DNA of 64,000 nt. It comes from Tenuifilum sp040752515. Lineage in GTDB: Bacteria; Bacteroidota; Bacteroidia; Bacteroidales; Tenuifilaceae. The stretch is taken from assembly GCA_040752515.1 (NCBI GenBank), contig JBFMGQ010000004.1:62001-126000 (forward strand). The letters run 5' to 3'. Below are positions 27,515 to 36,246 of this stretch, piece after piece (the stretch's first letter is position 1; each line of letters starts with the position of its first letter). The notes under the pieces were generated by a model. It did not search any database. It was not told where the DNA came from and saw only the letters and a program-made list of their open reading frames with translations. Made by a program: the position numbers and the translations under genes.

Positions 27515-28843
27515 ATGTTAAGCTGGCAAAAACTTTTAAGTCCCATACGAACAGGCGAATCGCTACCCAAACAAACTGCCGATTATACCCGAACTAATTT
27601 TCAACGCGATTACGATAGGCTCATATTTTCTTCGCCTTTCCGAAGGTTGCAAAATAAAACCCAGGTTTTCCCTTTGCCTGGTAGTGTTTTTGTTCATAAC
27701 AGGTTAACCCATAGCCTTGAGGTTTCAAGCGTTGGCCGATCGCTTGGGCGCAGCATACTGAACCTAATACCACCTCAAAATTTCGATTGCTCACCACAAC
27801 TTATAAGCGATATACCAACCATAGTTTCGGCAGCCTGCCTTGCACATGACATGGGTAATCCACCCTTTGGCCATAGCGGTGAGGATGCCTTCCGGCATTT
27901 CTTTTCAGAAAAATTGAAACTTCCTGAACATGTTTCTCAACTCGATAGCTGGGAGTTGAATGATCTATTGCGATTTGAGGGAAATGCTAACGCCCTTCGC
28001 CTGCTTACCCATCAGTTTAAAGGTCGAAGGTCGGGAGGTTTTCGACTCAGCTACGCTACCCTTGCCTCCATTGTTAAGTATCCCTACCCTTCCACTCTGA
28101 ACGAAAAGAAGTATGGCTACTTCAAATCCGAAGCAGAGGTATTTACCGAAATCGCTGATCTAACCGGCCTTATTCCCTTAGGGAAAGGGAAATACTGCCG
28201 CCATCCGTTGGTTTACCTTGTTGAGGCAGCCGACGACATTTGCTATCAAGTTATGGATATTGAGGATGCACATAAACTTGGCATTCTCCCAACTGAGATA
28301 GTAACGCAGCTTTACTTGGCATTCTTTGAAGATGAAACTGACGATAGGAAGAATGAAATTCACGAAACATTGCTTTCAGTTAACGACACAAACGAGCGAA
28401 TTGCATTCCTGCGTGCCATTACCATTAGTAAACTAATTGAGCAATGCGCGGTCAACTTCTCAAGAAACTACGAGGAGATTATTATCGGAAAGCCCGTCAA
28501 GCCTTTAATCGATCAACTGGAAGGCGCATCTGCTATGGCAATGGACGACATACGGAAAGTATCAGTAGCTGAAGTTTACAACCACTCCAAGGTGGTTGAA
28601 ATAGAAATTGCTGGCTTTACCATTATTGGTGAGCTACTCGACATATTCACCAGTGCAGTACTTGAACCTAAGAAACCCGTTTCCAAAAAAGCTATTCGGT
28701 TGATACCCGAACAGTACCTTCCGGATAGCGACGATACTTACTCAAAAATCATGGCCGTAGTTGATTACGTTTCTGGAATGACCGACATCTACGCCCTTGA
28801 AACCTACCAACTTTTCAAAGGAATTAAACTCCCTTCGCTTTAG
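27515..28843 (+). CDS. dgt: dGTP triphosphohydrolase
   Basis: A 442-residue HD enzyme that cuts dGTP to deoxyguanosine and triphosphate. Family features: RDYDRLIFSSPFRRLQNKTQVFPL (about 29-52), HNRLTHSLEVSSVGRSLG (about 60-77, first metal His), CLAHDMGNPPFGHSGE (about 110-125, HD pair) and VEAADDICYQVMDIED (about 235-250, last Asp). It starts 12 bp after the upstream terminator, so its promoter must lie within or before the end of the sensor gene. It converges with the prenyl synthetase gene, with 5 bp between the stops. Confidence 0.93.
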   Translation: MLSWQKLLSPIRTGESLPKQTADYTRTNFQRDYDRLIFSSPFRRLQNKTQVFPLPGSVFVHNRLTHSLEVSSVGRSLGRSILNLIPPQNFDCSPQLISDIPTIVSAACLAHDMGNPPFGHSGEDAFRHFFSEKLKLPEHVSQLDSWELNDLLRFEGNANALRLLTHQFKGRRSGGFRLSYATLASIVKYPYPSTLNEKKYGYFKSEAEVFTEIADLTGLIPLGKGKYCRHPLVYLVEAADDICYQVMDIEDAHKLGILPTEIVTQLYLAFFEDETDDRKNEIHETLLSVNDTNERIAFLRAITISKLIEQCAVNFSRNYEEIIIGKPVKPLIDQLEGASAMAMDDIRKVSVAEVYNHSKVVEIEIAGFTIIGELLDIFTSAVLEPKKPVSKKAIRLIPEQYLPDSDDTYSKIMAVVDYVSGMTDIYALETYQLFKGIKLPSL

Positions 28844-28848
28844 AGCCC

Positions 28849-29811
28849 TTACTTTTCGCGGTTAACAATGTAATCGGCAAGGAGAAGGAGCGAGCTTTTA
28901 TATTCCGAATCAGGGAAGCTTTCGAGTGTTTGCTTTGCCTTATCGCGATATTCAAACATTTTTTGGGTCGTGTAATCAATACCCCCTTTGCTTTTGGCAA
29001 AGTCAACTACATCGGTAATATTTGATTTTTTGTCACTATTTATTAGCCTAATTACCCTTTTCCTTTCGGTGGCATCGGATTGCGATAGGGCGTAAATCAA
29101 TGGAAGGGTAAGCTTATGTTCCTTGATATCGTTACCTGTTGGTTTACCAATTAAACCCGATGGTTGGTAATCAAAAAGGTCATCGCGAATCTGGAAAGCC
29201 ATACCCAGGTATTGCCCAAACTGATACATGCTAATCACATTATCAGCTGAAGCATTTGCCGATATTGCACCATTAGCACAGCAGGAGGCTATTAGCGAGG
29301 CTGTCTTTTTTCTGATTATTTCGTAATAGGTTTCCTCATCAATATTCATCTTTCTGGAACGTTCAATCTGAAGTAGTTCGCCCTCGCTCATCTCCTTAAC
29401 CGCACTACTTATCACTCTAAGCATCTCAAACTGATTGTTTTCAATGGCCACCAGCAGTCCCCTGGAAAGGATGAAATCGCCCACAAGCACAGCCACTTTC
29501 GAACGCCACAGGGCATTTATTGAAAAAAAGCCTCTCCTCTCATATGCTTCATCAACCACATCGTCGTGAACTAATGTAGCGGTATGCAGTAGCTCAATCA
29601 TACCGGCAGCCACATAGGTAGCCTGGTTAATTTGACCGCATGCGCCAGCGCTAAGAAAAACCAACATTGGGCGTAATTGCTTACCCTTTCGCCTAACAAT
29701 ATAGTTAGTTATCAGGTCGAGTAACCTAATATCAGAACCCATGTTTTTCTTAAAAAAAGGCTCAAAATCATTTAAATGATTACTTATGGGCTCTTTTATC
29801 TGCTTTAGCAT
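28849..29811 (-). CDS. Polyprenyl (long-chain isoprenyl) diphosphate synthase
   Basis: A 320-residue trans-prenyltransferase with the first aspartate-rich motif VHDDVVDEAYERRG (about 77-90), RKGKQLRPMLVFLSAG (about 37-52) and the second motif IRDDLFDYQP (about 208-217) followed by GNDIKEHKLTLP. These enzymes make the side chain of menaquinone in this phylum (octaprenyl or related). The residues just before the first motif are LHTATL, so no bulky stop residue near it and a long product is expected. Confidence 0.9.
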   Translation of the reverse strand: MLKQIKEPISNHLNDFEPFFKKNMGSDIRLLDLITNYIVRRKGKQLRPMLVFLSAGACGQINQATYVAAGMIELLHTATLVHDDVVDEAYERRGFFSINALWRSKVAVLVGDFILSRGLLVAIENNQFEMLRVISSAVKEMSEGELLQIERSRKMNIDEETYYEIIRKKTASLIASCCANGAISANASADNVISMYQFGQYLGMAFQIRDDLFDYQPSGLIGKPTGNDIKEHKLTLPLIYALSQSDATERKRVIRLINSDKKSNITDVVDFAKSKGGIDYTTQKMFEYRDKAKQTLESFPDSEYKSSLLLLADYIVNREK

Positions 29812-29967
29812 ATCAATTTATTGTTAGGGCAAATTAACCAAATTTTACCCATACTAAACACCGTTTAACCAAACAAAGTTTAATCCGAGATTAGTCAATA
29901 GTAACACAAAAAATATTTAAACAACTTGTTTCTATTGACTTATTGAGGCAAACCCGACTTTTCATAT

Positions 29968-29988
29968 TCTATTCATTGAATGAATAGA
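29968..29988. promoter_or_regulatory. Perfect 10-bp-arm palindrome, candidate operator
   Basis: TCTATTCATT-G-AATGAATAGA, arms exact with a single central base. Size and symmetry fit the binding site of a dimeric winged-helix regulator; the ArsR-type gene starts 134 bp downstream. Confidence 0.5.
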
Positions 29989-29998
29989 TTTTGATAGT

Positions 29999-30036
29999 CA
30001 AATCGTCGATTGATTTTTTCAATTGACGAATTTGGG
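29999..30036. repeat. Dispersed hairpin repeat, copy 1
   Basis: GTCGATTG-ATTTTTT-CAATTGAC with flanks ending ATTTGGGG. Read on the opposite strand it matches the copy at 53896-53937 over about 38 bp with few mismatches. Confidence 0.6.
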
Positions 30037-30079
30037 GTAAAAATTGATATTTAGCATATGGGATAAAATGAAATATTAA

Positions 30080-30087
30080 TATATTTG
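30080..30087 (+). promoter_or_regulatory. Bacteroidota -7 promoter element for the ArsR gene
   Basis: TATATTTG followed by C, matching TAnnTTTG, 34 bp before the ATG at 30122. No good upstream TTTG was found at the expected distance. Confidence 0.5.
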
Positions 30088-30121
30088 CATGTATTTAATA
30101 TGATTGAAACACAGAACGGTA

Positions 30122-30421
30122 ATGGTACAGGTAGAAGAGTTGAAAATTGAGCAGCTTGAGCAGGCTGCAAGCATGTTGAAGGCTATTGCACATCCTCTCC
30201 GAATAGGGATTATTAGCCTACTGGAAAAGTCAGGCCAACTGACAGTTACCCAGATATACGAAACGCTTGGCATTGAGCAATCTACAGCATCGCACCACTT
30301 GGGTATCCTAAAGGATAGAGGTGTTCTTTCGTGCAAGCGTGATGGAAAAAATACAGTTTATTTCCTACGTAACGAGAATCTTGGCAAGATACTCGACTGC
30401 GTAGGTAGGTGTACTGTTTAG
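30122..30421 (+). CDS. ArsR-family winged-helix regulator
   Basis: A 99-residue protein. Helices and wing of the ArsR fold are clear: MLKAIAHPLRIGIISLLEK, LTVTQIYETLGIEQSTASHHLGILKDRGVL (recognition helix) and KRDGKNTVYFLR (wing). The ATG at 30122 was preferred to a TTG six codons upstream. The metal-binding CxC motif of ArsR/SmtB before the recognition helix is absent; the C-terminus carries a C-V-G-R-C pair. The ligand is therefore unknown. It is followed by cvpA 9 bp later. Confidence 0.88.
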   Translation: MVQVEELKIEQLEQAASMLKAIAHPLRIGIISLLEKSGQLTVTQIYETLGIEQSTASHHLGILKDRGVLSCKRDGKNTVYFLRNENLGKILDCVGRCTV

Positions 30422-30430
30422 CCCTTAACC

Positions 30431-30940
30431 ATGACCACTTTCGATATCATTATTGCAATACTCCTTGTGATTGGCGCAGTGCGCGGGTTTATTAATGGAT
30501 TTATCATGCAACTCACCTCGCTGGCTGCACTTTTGTTAGGCATTTGGGTTGCTATCCGTTTTTCCGATTTTACTGCAACGCTTCTCATGGAAAAAGCAGG
30601 GCTAAACGGGCAATTCATACCCATAGTGGCATTTGCACTTACATTTGTGGTGGTGGTTGTAGCAGTTCATTTTATAGGTAAGCTAATCGATAAGGTTTTT
30701 AACCTTACACCACTGGGTGTGGCCAATAAAATTCTTGGGTTGGTTTTTGGGGTGCTTAAATATGCACTCATAATTAGTGTAATCATTGTTTTCGTTGAGA
30801 AAGCCAATCAACGCTTACATTTTTACACCGAGGAGAGCAAAAATAAAACGATACTTTACAAGCCCCTGTCAAAGCTTGCCCCAAGTATTTATCCATACCT
30901 GCATTTTGAATCGATTACTGAACGGTTAAAATCAAAATAA
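30431..30940 (+). CDS. CvpA-family inner-membrane protein
   Basis: A 169-residue protein with four hydrophobic segments and the CvpA opening (FDIIIAILLVIGAVRGFINGFIMQLTSL). CvpA proteins are small polytopic proteins linked to envelope stress and, in E. coli, to colicin V production; biochemical function is not settled. Downstream of and probably co-transcribed with the ArsR gene, and followed by a terminator. Confidence 0.85.
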   Translation: MTTFDIIIAILLVIGAVRGFINGFIMQLTSLAALLLGIWVAIRFSDFTATLLMEKAGLNGQFIPIVAFALTFVVVVVAVHFIGKLIDKVFNLTPLGVANKILGLVFGVLKYALIISVIIVFVEKANQRLHFYTEESKNKTILYKPLSKLAPSIYPYLHFESITERLKSK

Positions 30941-30995
30941 CACATGGTTTTAGATTGATAGCTTTCGGCTATTTACTCTAAATGAACTATATTTG

Positions 30996-31023
30996 AAGGC
31001 CAATTTGTTTGGCCTTTTTTTGT
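30996..31023 (+). terminator. Terminator between cvpA and tyrS
   Basis: AAGGCCAA-TTTGT-TTGGCCTT followed by a T run; 8-bp perfect stem. Confidence 0.8.
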
Positions 31024-31045
31024 TTAATCATTAAACAGGTTAGCC

Positions 31046-32341
31046 GTGAATTTTGTAGAGGAACTAAAATGGCGGGGCATGATACACGATATGATGCCCG
31101 GAACCGAAGAGCAGCTTTCTAAGGAAATGACAGCCGGATACATTGGTTTTGACCCAACAGCCGAATCGCTTCATGTTGGTAGCTTTGCTCAAATCCTGCT
31201 TCTTAAGCGTTTTCAACTTGCCGGCCATAAACCCATTGCCCTTGTTGGAGGAGCAACCGGCATGATTGGTGACCCTAGCGGAAAATCGCAGGAACGAAAC
31301 CTGCTCGACGAGGAAACACTCCAACGCAATTTGGAGGGGATTAAACGTCAACTATCAAAATTCCTCGATTTTGATAGTGGAAAACCCACTTCGGCAGTCC
31401 TGGTTAATAATTACGACTGGATGAAAGGTTACGATTTCCTTAGCTTTATTCGCGATGTTGGTAAGCATATAACCGTTAACTACATGATGTCAAAGGATTC
31501 GGTTAAAAAACGCCTGGGTGAGGAATCGAAAGAGGGTATGTCGTTTACCGAATTCTCCTACCAGCTCGTTCAGGGGTACGATTTCCTGTGGTTATACCAA
31601 AACATGAACTGTAAGCTACAAATGGGCGGATCCGACCAGTGGGGGAACATCACAACCGGAACCGAACTCATTCGCCGCAAGCTTGGCGGCGAGGCTTATG
31701 CCCTTACCATTCCCCTTATCACCAAGGCCGATGGAACGAAGTTTGGTAAAACCGAGAGCGGAAACGTTTGGCTCGATGCCCGACTTACCTCCCCCTACAA
31801 GTTTTACCAATTCTGGCTCAACACCTCCGATGAAGATGCCGAAAGGTATATCAAAATATTCACCTTGCTCGATAAAAATACAATCGATAGCCTGATTGTT
31901 GAGCATAAAAAGGAACCACACCTGCGCAAACTCCAAAAAACCCTTGCCCGCGAGGTAACGGTTATGGTTCACTCCGAGGACGATTACCGCAAAGCCGTTG
32001 AGGCATCGGAAATGCTTTTTGGCAACGCCACTACCGACATGCTCAACCGTATGGATGAGGATACTTTCCTTTCCGTTTTCGAGGGTGTTCCTACTTTCGA
32101 GGTTAAGAAATCGGAGCTTGCCAAGGGCATTCCCTTTTCGGTTCTTGCTGCAGAACTCACCAACGTTTTCCCCTCAAAGGGCGAACTGCGCCGTTTGGTT
32201 CAGGGTGGAGGGCTAAGCATCAATAAGCAAAAGGTCGATAATGCCGATATCACCATTAATACCGATTCCCTCCTGAACGGTAAATACATTCTTGTTCAAA
32301 AAGGGAAAAAGAATTACAGTATCATACTTGCTGTTGATTAA
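31046..32341 (+). CDS. tyrS: Tyrosyl-tRNA synthetase
   Basis: A 431-residue class I synthetase of the bacterial TyrRS type. Start is GTG at 31046, giving the usual NFVEELKWRGMIHDMMPGTE opening. The first signature is the H-V-G-S box (SLHVGSFAQILLLKR, about 43-57), QLVQGYDFLWLY and GGSDQWGNITTG (about 190-202) bind tyrosine, and KFGKTESGN (about 231-239) is the KMSKS-type loop. The C-terminal S4-like domain is present (about 360-431). It follows a terminator and is followed by one. Confidence 0.97.
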   Translation: MNFVEELKWRGMIHDMMPGTEEQLSKEMTAGYIGFDPTAESLHVGSFAQILLLKRFQLAGHKPIALVGGATGMIGDPSGKSQERNLLDEETLQRNLEGIKRQLSKFLDFDSGKPTSAVLVNNYDWMKGYDFLSFIRDVGKHITVNYMMSKDSVKKRLGEESKEGMSFTEFSYQLVQGYDFLWLYQNMNCKLQMGGSDQWGNITTGTELIRRKLGGEAYALTIPLITKADGTKFGKTESGNVWLDARLTSPYKFYQFWLNTSDEDAERYIKIFTLLDKNTIDSLIVEHKKEPHLRKLQKTLAREVTVMVHSEDDYRKAVEASEMLFGNATTDMLNRMDEDTFLSVFEGVPTFEVKKSELAKGIPFSVLAAELTNVFPSKGELRRLVQGGGLSINKQKVDNADITINTDSLLNGKYILVQKGKKNYSIILAVD

Positions 32342-32369
32342 TTCCGTTATATATTTCGGAAAATCTTTG

Positions 32370-32410
32370 AAGGCTTGCAACATTGTTTTATGGCAAGCCT
32401 TTGGTTTTCT
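32370..32410 (+). terminator. Terminator after tyrS
   Basis: AAGGCTTGC and GCAAGCCTT pair perfectly (9 bp) around a 14-nt loop, followed by TGGTTTTCT. The long loop and interrupted T run lower certainty. Confidence 0.6.
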
Positions 32411-32458
32411 TTAGGCAAACCATGAAATTTGAACCTCAGGCATCCTAAAACATTAGCT

Positions 32459-33475
32459 ATGGATAATAACGAAATCAGCATGGACAAATCGATGCTCTCA
32501 ATCGCTCGTACCATATGGAACAACCGAAAAATTTTAGTGGTTGTTGGCCTAATTGCCCTTGCCACTTCATCAATAGCATCGCTATTTATTAAAAATCAAT
32601 TTAAAGCCACCGCAACCATTTTCCCTCCTGTAGCCAACCAGGTTTCTAAAGAACTGCTAACCGAAAACAAGCAGGAAGGGTTAACCACTTTTGGTGAAAC
32701 CGAGGAGATGGAACAGTTCCTTCAGGTTTTAAATTCGAGAACACTAAAGGATAAAGTGATTTCCAAGCTGAAACTTCAACAGCACTGGGATATCGATTCC
32801 GTTGCACCAGGTAGCAAATTTAAAACCTATAAAAAATTTGATGAGTACGTAAAGGTAAAGGCTACCCGTTACCAAAGCATCAACATTGAGGTTATGGATC
32901 GTGATCCCAATTGGGCTGCACTAATTGCCAACACTGTTGTCGATTTTTCCGATAGCCTTATGCGTTCCATTAAAGCACAAGTGGCCGTTAATGCCCTAAA
33001 GGCATTGGAAAAACAGTTCATTTTAGTTGAACAAGAATTAAACATTTTACAGGATTCGCTTGCTGCTATTATGACAAATGGGGTTATCGATCCAAAACGT
33101 CAAGCAGGGCGGTTTTACAAGGAATACCTGGACGCCCTCTTAAAGGGTAATAAATCGCAACTTTCAATTCTCGATAAAGAGATTGCTAAGCTTGGTGGCT
33201 TTGGAGCAAGGCATGCCCGTTATACTTTTGAAATTTCCGATCTCTCAACTCAGCTTAACGAATTACGAAAAAGCATTGTGGTAGCCCGAATTGAAGCTGA
33301 CCAAGAAATTCCCACTCAGTTCATCATCGACAGGGCTGATGTCCCCGATAAAAAGGCTTATCCTAAGCGTAGCATAATTGTTTTTTCTGCAACGCTCTCG
33401 GCAATAATTTTTGCCATTTTCTTACTTATGCTTCAGGAATATTTTAAGCGACTAAAAAGCAGTTTAAATCATTAG
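32459..33475 (+). CDS. Wzz-type chain-length determinant / polysaccharide co-polymerase
   Basis: A 338-residue protein with a membrane segment at each end (about 25-45 and 306-325) and a periplasmic coiled-coil-rich middle (KALEKQFILVEQELNILQDSL). The residues before the second segment, DVPDKKAYPKRS, are the Pro-rich lead-in typical of Wzz/GumC proteins. No tyrosine-kinase domain is attached. It would set the length of a surface polysaccharide. The ATG at 32459 was preferred over an upstream TTG. The next gene encodes a ligase/polymerase 18 bp away, but no glycosyltransferases lie nearby. Confidence 0.8.
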   Translation: MDNNEISMDKSMLSIARTIWNNRKILVVVGLIALATSSIASLFIKNQFKATATIFPPVANQVSKELLTENKQEGLTTFGETEEMEQFLQVLNSRTLKDKVISKLKLQQHWDIDSVAPGSKFKTYKKFDEYVKVKATRYQSINIEVMDRDPNWAALIANTVVDFSDSLMRSIKAQVAVNALKALEKQFILVEQELNILQDSLAAIMTNGVIDPKRQAGRFYKEYLDALLKGNKSQLSILDKEIAKLGGFGARHARYTFEISDLSTQLNELRKSIVVARIEADQEIPTQFIIDRADVPDKKAYPKRSIIVFSATLSAIIFAIFLLMLQEYFKRLKSSLNH

Positions 33476-33493
33476 TTTACCATTATCCGGTAA

Positions 33494-34990
33494 ATGGATA
33501 CCTTAAAATCGATATTAAGCCATACAAAGGAAAAATGGATTCTGTTTACCAGCATGGTATTCATTCTGGTAAATGCATTTCTGATAGGTACCGAACGCGA
33601 TTTTTTTGTCCTCTTTCCGGCTCTTTTAGTTTTTTTGCTGATTTACATTCTGTTTCCCGTAAAATTCTATATGGCTTACCTTGTTCTAAGTCCATTATCC
33701 ATTCAGCTATCCGAATTTTTTCCCCTTTTTCAGTTCGATATGTGGTTACCCTCGGAGCTAATGCTGGTAGCCCTAACCCCAATAGCCCTGCTAATGTTGG
33801 TATCGGAAAATTCTGTAAACCGATGGTTTACCTGGCACCCTGTTTTACTTATCATTTACTTTTTCGTGGGGTGGCTCACAGTTACTACCGTTACAAGCAC
33901 AATGCCACTTGTTTCCATTAAATATTTGGTGTTAAAAATCTTATACTTCGTGGTTTTATTCTATTTGCCCTTTATACTCTTTGTTAATAAAACCACACCC
34001 TTTAAAAAAGTAATCATCTTGTATTCCTTGGGTTTACTTACTGTAATACTTATCACCCTTTCCAAACAGTGGCAAAATGGCCTTTTCGATAAGTTTGTTG
34101 CTCACGGTTCATGTAATCCTTTTTTCATCGACCATACCTCCTATGCAGCCACTCTAGCTTTGCTTATTCCCGTATCCATAGCTTTTTATCTATCAGCTAA
34201 ATTGCCAAAAGCAAAAATCTTTTACCTTTTGCTTTCAGCTGTTTTGTTCATTGCCTTAATACTATCGTATACCAGGGCTGCATGGCTTAGCTTAATGGTA
34301 GCTGGGGCTATTTGGGTTGTTTGGCTGCTGAAAGTTCGGTTCCGATACATTGTTTTAATGTCTGCCATTCTGTTTGGCTCAGTGTACCTTTTTGAGGACG
34401 ATATCCTAATATGGCTGAACCAACATAAAACGGCATCGAGTGCTGATATCAGCCAGCATATCAGTTCCATAGCCAACATCCGCACCGATGAATCGAATGT
34501 GGAACGCCTTAACCGATGGACTTCAGCTGTCAGAATGTTTGAGGAAAGGCCAATTTTTGGATGGGGGCCAGGTACATACATGTTTCAGTACGCTCCGTAC
34601 CAGGCTTCGTACCTTAAAACACGCGAAAGCTCAAATCTTGGGTTAAAGGGTAACGCTCATAGCGAATACTTAGGATTACTTTCCGAAACCGGGTTCCCCG
34701 GTGCAATAGCCTTCATTCTAATAGTAACACTTCTACTCTACAAAGGCTTTCATCTGGCCCTAAAGCTTAAGCCCAAAAGCACACAAAGAAATACCATTAT
34801 TGGGGTTCTGCTGGGGCTAATCACCTACCTCGTTCATGGCTTCATGAACAACTTTTTGGATATGGATAAGGTAGCGGTTCTTTTCTGGGGATATGCTGCC
34901 TTTATTTTAGCCTCTGAATATTGCTACTCAAAATCGAAGCCCAGTATTGAGATATCATCGAAAACATCGGCATCCGATTCTCGCTCCTGA
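33494..34990 (+). CDS. O-antigen ligase / Wzy-like polysaccharide polymerase
   Basis: A 498-residue polytopic protein with about twelve membrane segments and a large periplasmic loop (about 305-385) holding the Wzy_C signature ERPIFGWGPGTYM and the H-S-E-Y motif (GNAHSEYLGLLSETGFPGA). Such proteins polymerise or ligate lipid-linked glycans. It pairs with the Wzz-type gene 18 bp upstream. Its last 22 codons overlap the end of the convergent GAF-PP2C gene by 67 bp. Confidence 0.85.
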   Translation: MDTLKSILSHTKEKWILFTSMVFILVNAFLIGTERDFFVLFPALLVFLLIYILFPVKFYMAYLVLSPLSIQLSEFFPLFQFDMWLPSELMLVALTPIALLMLVSENSVNRWFTWHPVLLIIYFFVGWLTVTTVTSTMPLVSIKYLVLKILYFVVLFYLPFILFVNKTTPFKKVIILYSLGLLTVILITLSKQWQNGLFDKFVAHGSCNPFFIDHTSYAATLALLIPVSIAFYLSAKLPKAKIFYLLLSAVLFIALILSYTRAAWLSLMVAGAIWVVWLLKVRFRYIVLMSAILFGSVYLFEDDILIWLNQHKTASSADISQHISSIANIRTDESNVERLNRWTSAVRMFEERPIFGWGPGTYMFQYAPYQASYLKTRESSNLGLKGNAHSEYLGLLSETGFPGAIAFILIVTLLLYKGFHLALKLKPKSTQRNTIIGVLLGLITYLVHGFMNNFLDMDKVAVLFWGYAAFILASEYCYSKSKPSIEISSKTSASDSRS

Positions 34991-36147
34991 GCAATGGTGT
35001 TAATTATTTGCTGCACGTTTTGATTGCGCGTGAAGTGTTTTTCTAAAATTTTGGTGTTGTAAACAACCCTATCGCCATCAATGGTTTCAACTAATCCATC
35101 GGTGTAGCAAAGCAAAGTGCTTGGCTCATCGATATTTAACACACCCTGGTTGATAACCGGAATATCATCAATCATTCCCAGGCCAACGCACCCCGATGAA
35201 AGCTGGATTATCTTACCGGAGCTGCGAACAAACAGGAACGGTGGGTTATGTCCAGCATTAATGTACTCCAACTTTCGGGTTTGGTTGTTGTAACGTCCCA
35301 CAAAAAGGGTTATAAATTTTTCGCCTTTGGCGGTTGCCAAAACCCTTTCGTTAAGACTTTCGATTAGAGTGGATAGGCTTATATCCTTTGTAAAAAGTGC
35401 CCGAAGGTTCGCTTGAAAATTGGACATTAGCAGCGCTGCCGAGATACCCTTACCGGAGACATCGGCTATACAGAAACCCAAATCGTTTGGGCTAAGGGCA
35501 ATTACATCGTAGTAGTCGCCACCTACCTCAAAGTGAGGGCTATAGTACGATGCAATGCTTACCCCCGGAAAGTTTGGCATATTGGCATGCGATGGGATAA
35601 GCATCGACTGCATGCGCGAGGCAAGCTCAAGCTCTTTTCGCATGGCCTCCTGCTCCAAGCTCTTGTGAAACAGTCGTAGGTTCTCTATGGCAACAAAGAT
35701 GATTATGGAAAGCGTTTGAACAAAATTCAGATGACGGATAGTAGCGCTAACACCCTTCTCATACTCATTGGTATCGCCTATTAGCACATAGCCTACAGGC
35801 TGATTGTTTTGGATAACAGGAATTATTACATCGAGTTCCAGCAGAATGGGGTTGTCCGAAACCCCAACAAAGGTAATCTCGTTAAAGGGCAGCAAATCGC
35901 GCTCCACACTGATATTTTCAACTACACGGTCAGGGCAATTGCTATTGAGCAGTAGCTCCCATTTCCCTTCCTCAATCTTATAAAGCAATATTCTATCGAT
36001 ACCTAAATCGTCGTTCAGTATCCGCCGAAAACGGTCAATTAGCTCCTCGGTTTTCAGCTCAGCGCTTATAGCCTGGGCCATTCCAAGAAGCGTATTGAGC
36101 TTAAAAGTACTCAGCTTCAACCTATTCTGCGACGCGGTTATCGACAT
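34924..36147 (-). CDS. GAF-PP2C (SpoIIE/RsbU-type) serine phosphatase
   Basis: A 407-residue cytoplasmic protein with an N-terminal GAF domain (about 20-160), a linker helix (LELASRMQSMLIPS, about 173-186) and an intact SpoIIE/RsbU phosphatase domain (about 200-405). Metal-binding residues are visible: FEVGGDYYDV, IADVSGKGISAALLMS, NAGHNPPFL, CYTDGLVE and the closing DDISILGF. These enzymes dephosphorylate anti-anti-sigma proteins in partner-switching pathways. No STAS or anti-sigma gene is adjacent, so its partner is elsewhere. Confidence 0.9.
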   Translation of the reverse strand: MSITASQNRLKLSTFKLNTLLGMAQAISAELKTEELIDRFRRILNDDLGIDRILLYKIEEGKWELLLNSNCPDRVVENISVERDLLPFNEITFVGVSDNPILLELDVIIPVIQNNQPVGYVLIGDTNEYEKGVSATIRHLNFVQTLSIIIFVAIENLRLFHKSLEQEAMRKELELASRMQSMLIPSHANMPNFPGVSIASYYSPHFEVGGDYYDVIALSPNDLGFCIADVSGKGISAALLMSNFQANLRALFTKDISLSTLIESLNERVLATAKGEKFITLFVGRYNNQTRKLEYINAGHNPPFLFVRSSGKIIQLSSGCVGLGMIDDIPVINQGVLNIDEPSTLLCYTDGLVETIDGDRVVYNTKILEKHFTRNQNVQQIINTIAQERESDADVFDDISILGFDFE

Positions 36148-36164
36148 AATGTAGCGTTAGCCCC

Positions 36165-36199
36165 AAAAAAATAACTTATTCCTAAAGAGGAATAAGTTA
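36165..36199 (-). terminator. Terminator after efp
   Basis: On the minus strand TAACTTATTCCT-CTTT-AGGAATAAGTTA, a perfect 12-bp stem, is followed by seven T. It lies 48 bp past the efp stop codon. Confidence 0.85.
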
Positions 36200-36246
36200 C
36201 TACAAAAATAACAATAAAACAATATCAGGCTTAATATTTTCTAAAA

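Larger units (their letters stand above)
29812..30121. other. 310-bp intergenic region with inverted repeats between divergent genes
   Basis: AT-rich region between the prenyl synthetase and the ArsR gene. It holds CCGAGATTAGTCAAT at 29885-29899 (also present in the 53.9-kb repeat), an inverted pair TCAATAG/CTATTGA across about 29894-29941, a perfect palindrome at 29968-29988, a hairpin repeat at 29999-30036 and a promoter-like element at 30080. No coding frame of note. Confidence 0.7.

Noticed and set aside
29812..30121. CRISPR-like or ncRNA interpretation of the inverted repeats
   Set aside because: Repeats are not regularly spaced and have no spacers; no conserved RNA structure recognised.
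31616..31972. 118-codon open frame antisense to tyrS
   Set aside because: Entirely inside a strongly conserved gene; composition follows the codon pattern of tyrS and shows no domain.
33535..33921. 128-codon frame overlapping the O-antigen ligase gene
   Set aside because: The ligase frame has membrane segments and motifs throughout; this one has neither.
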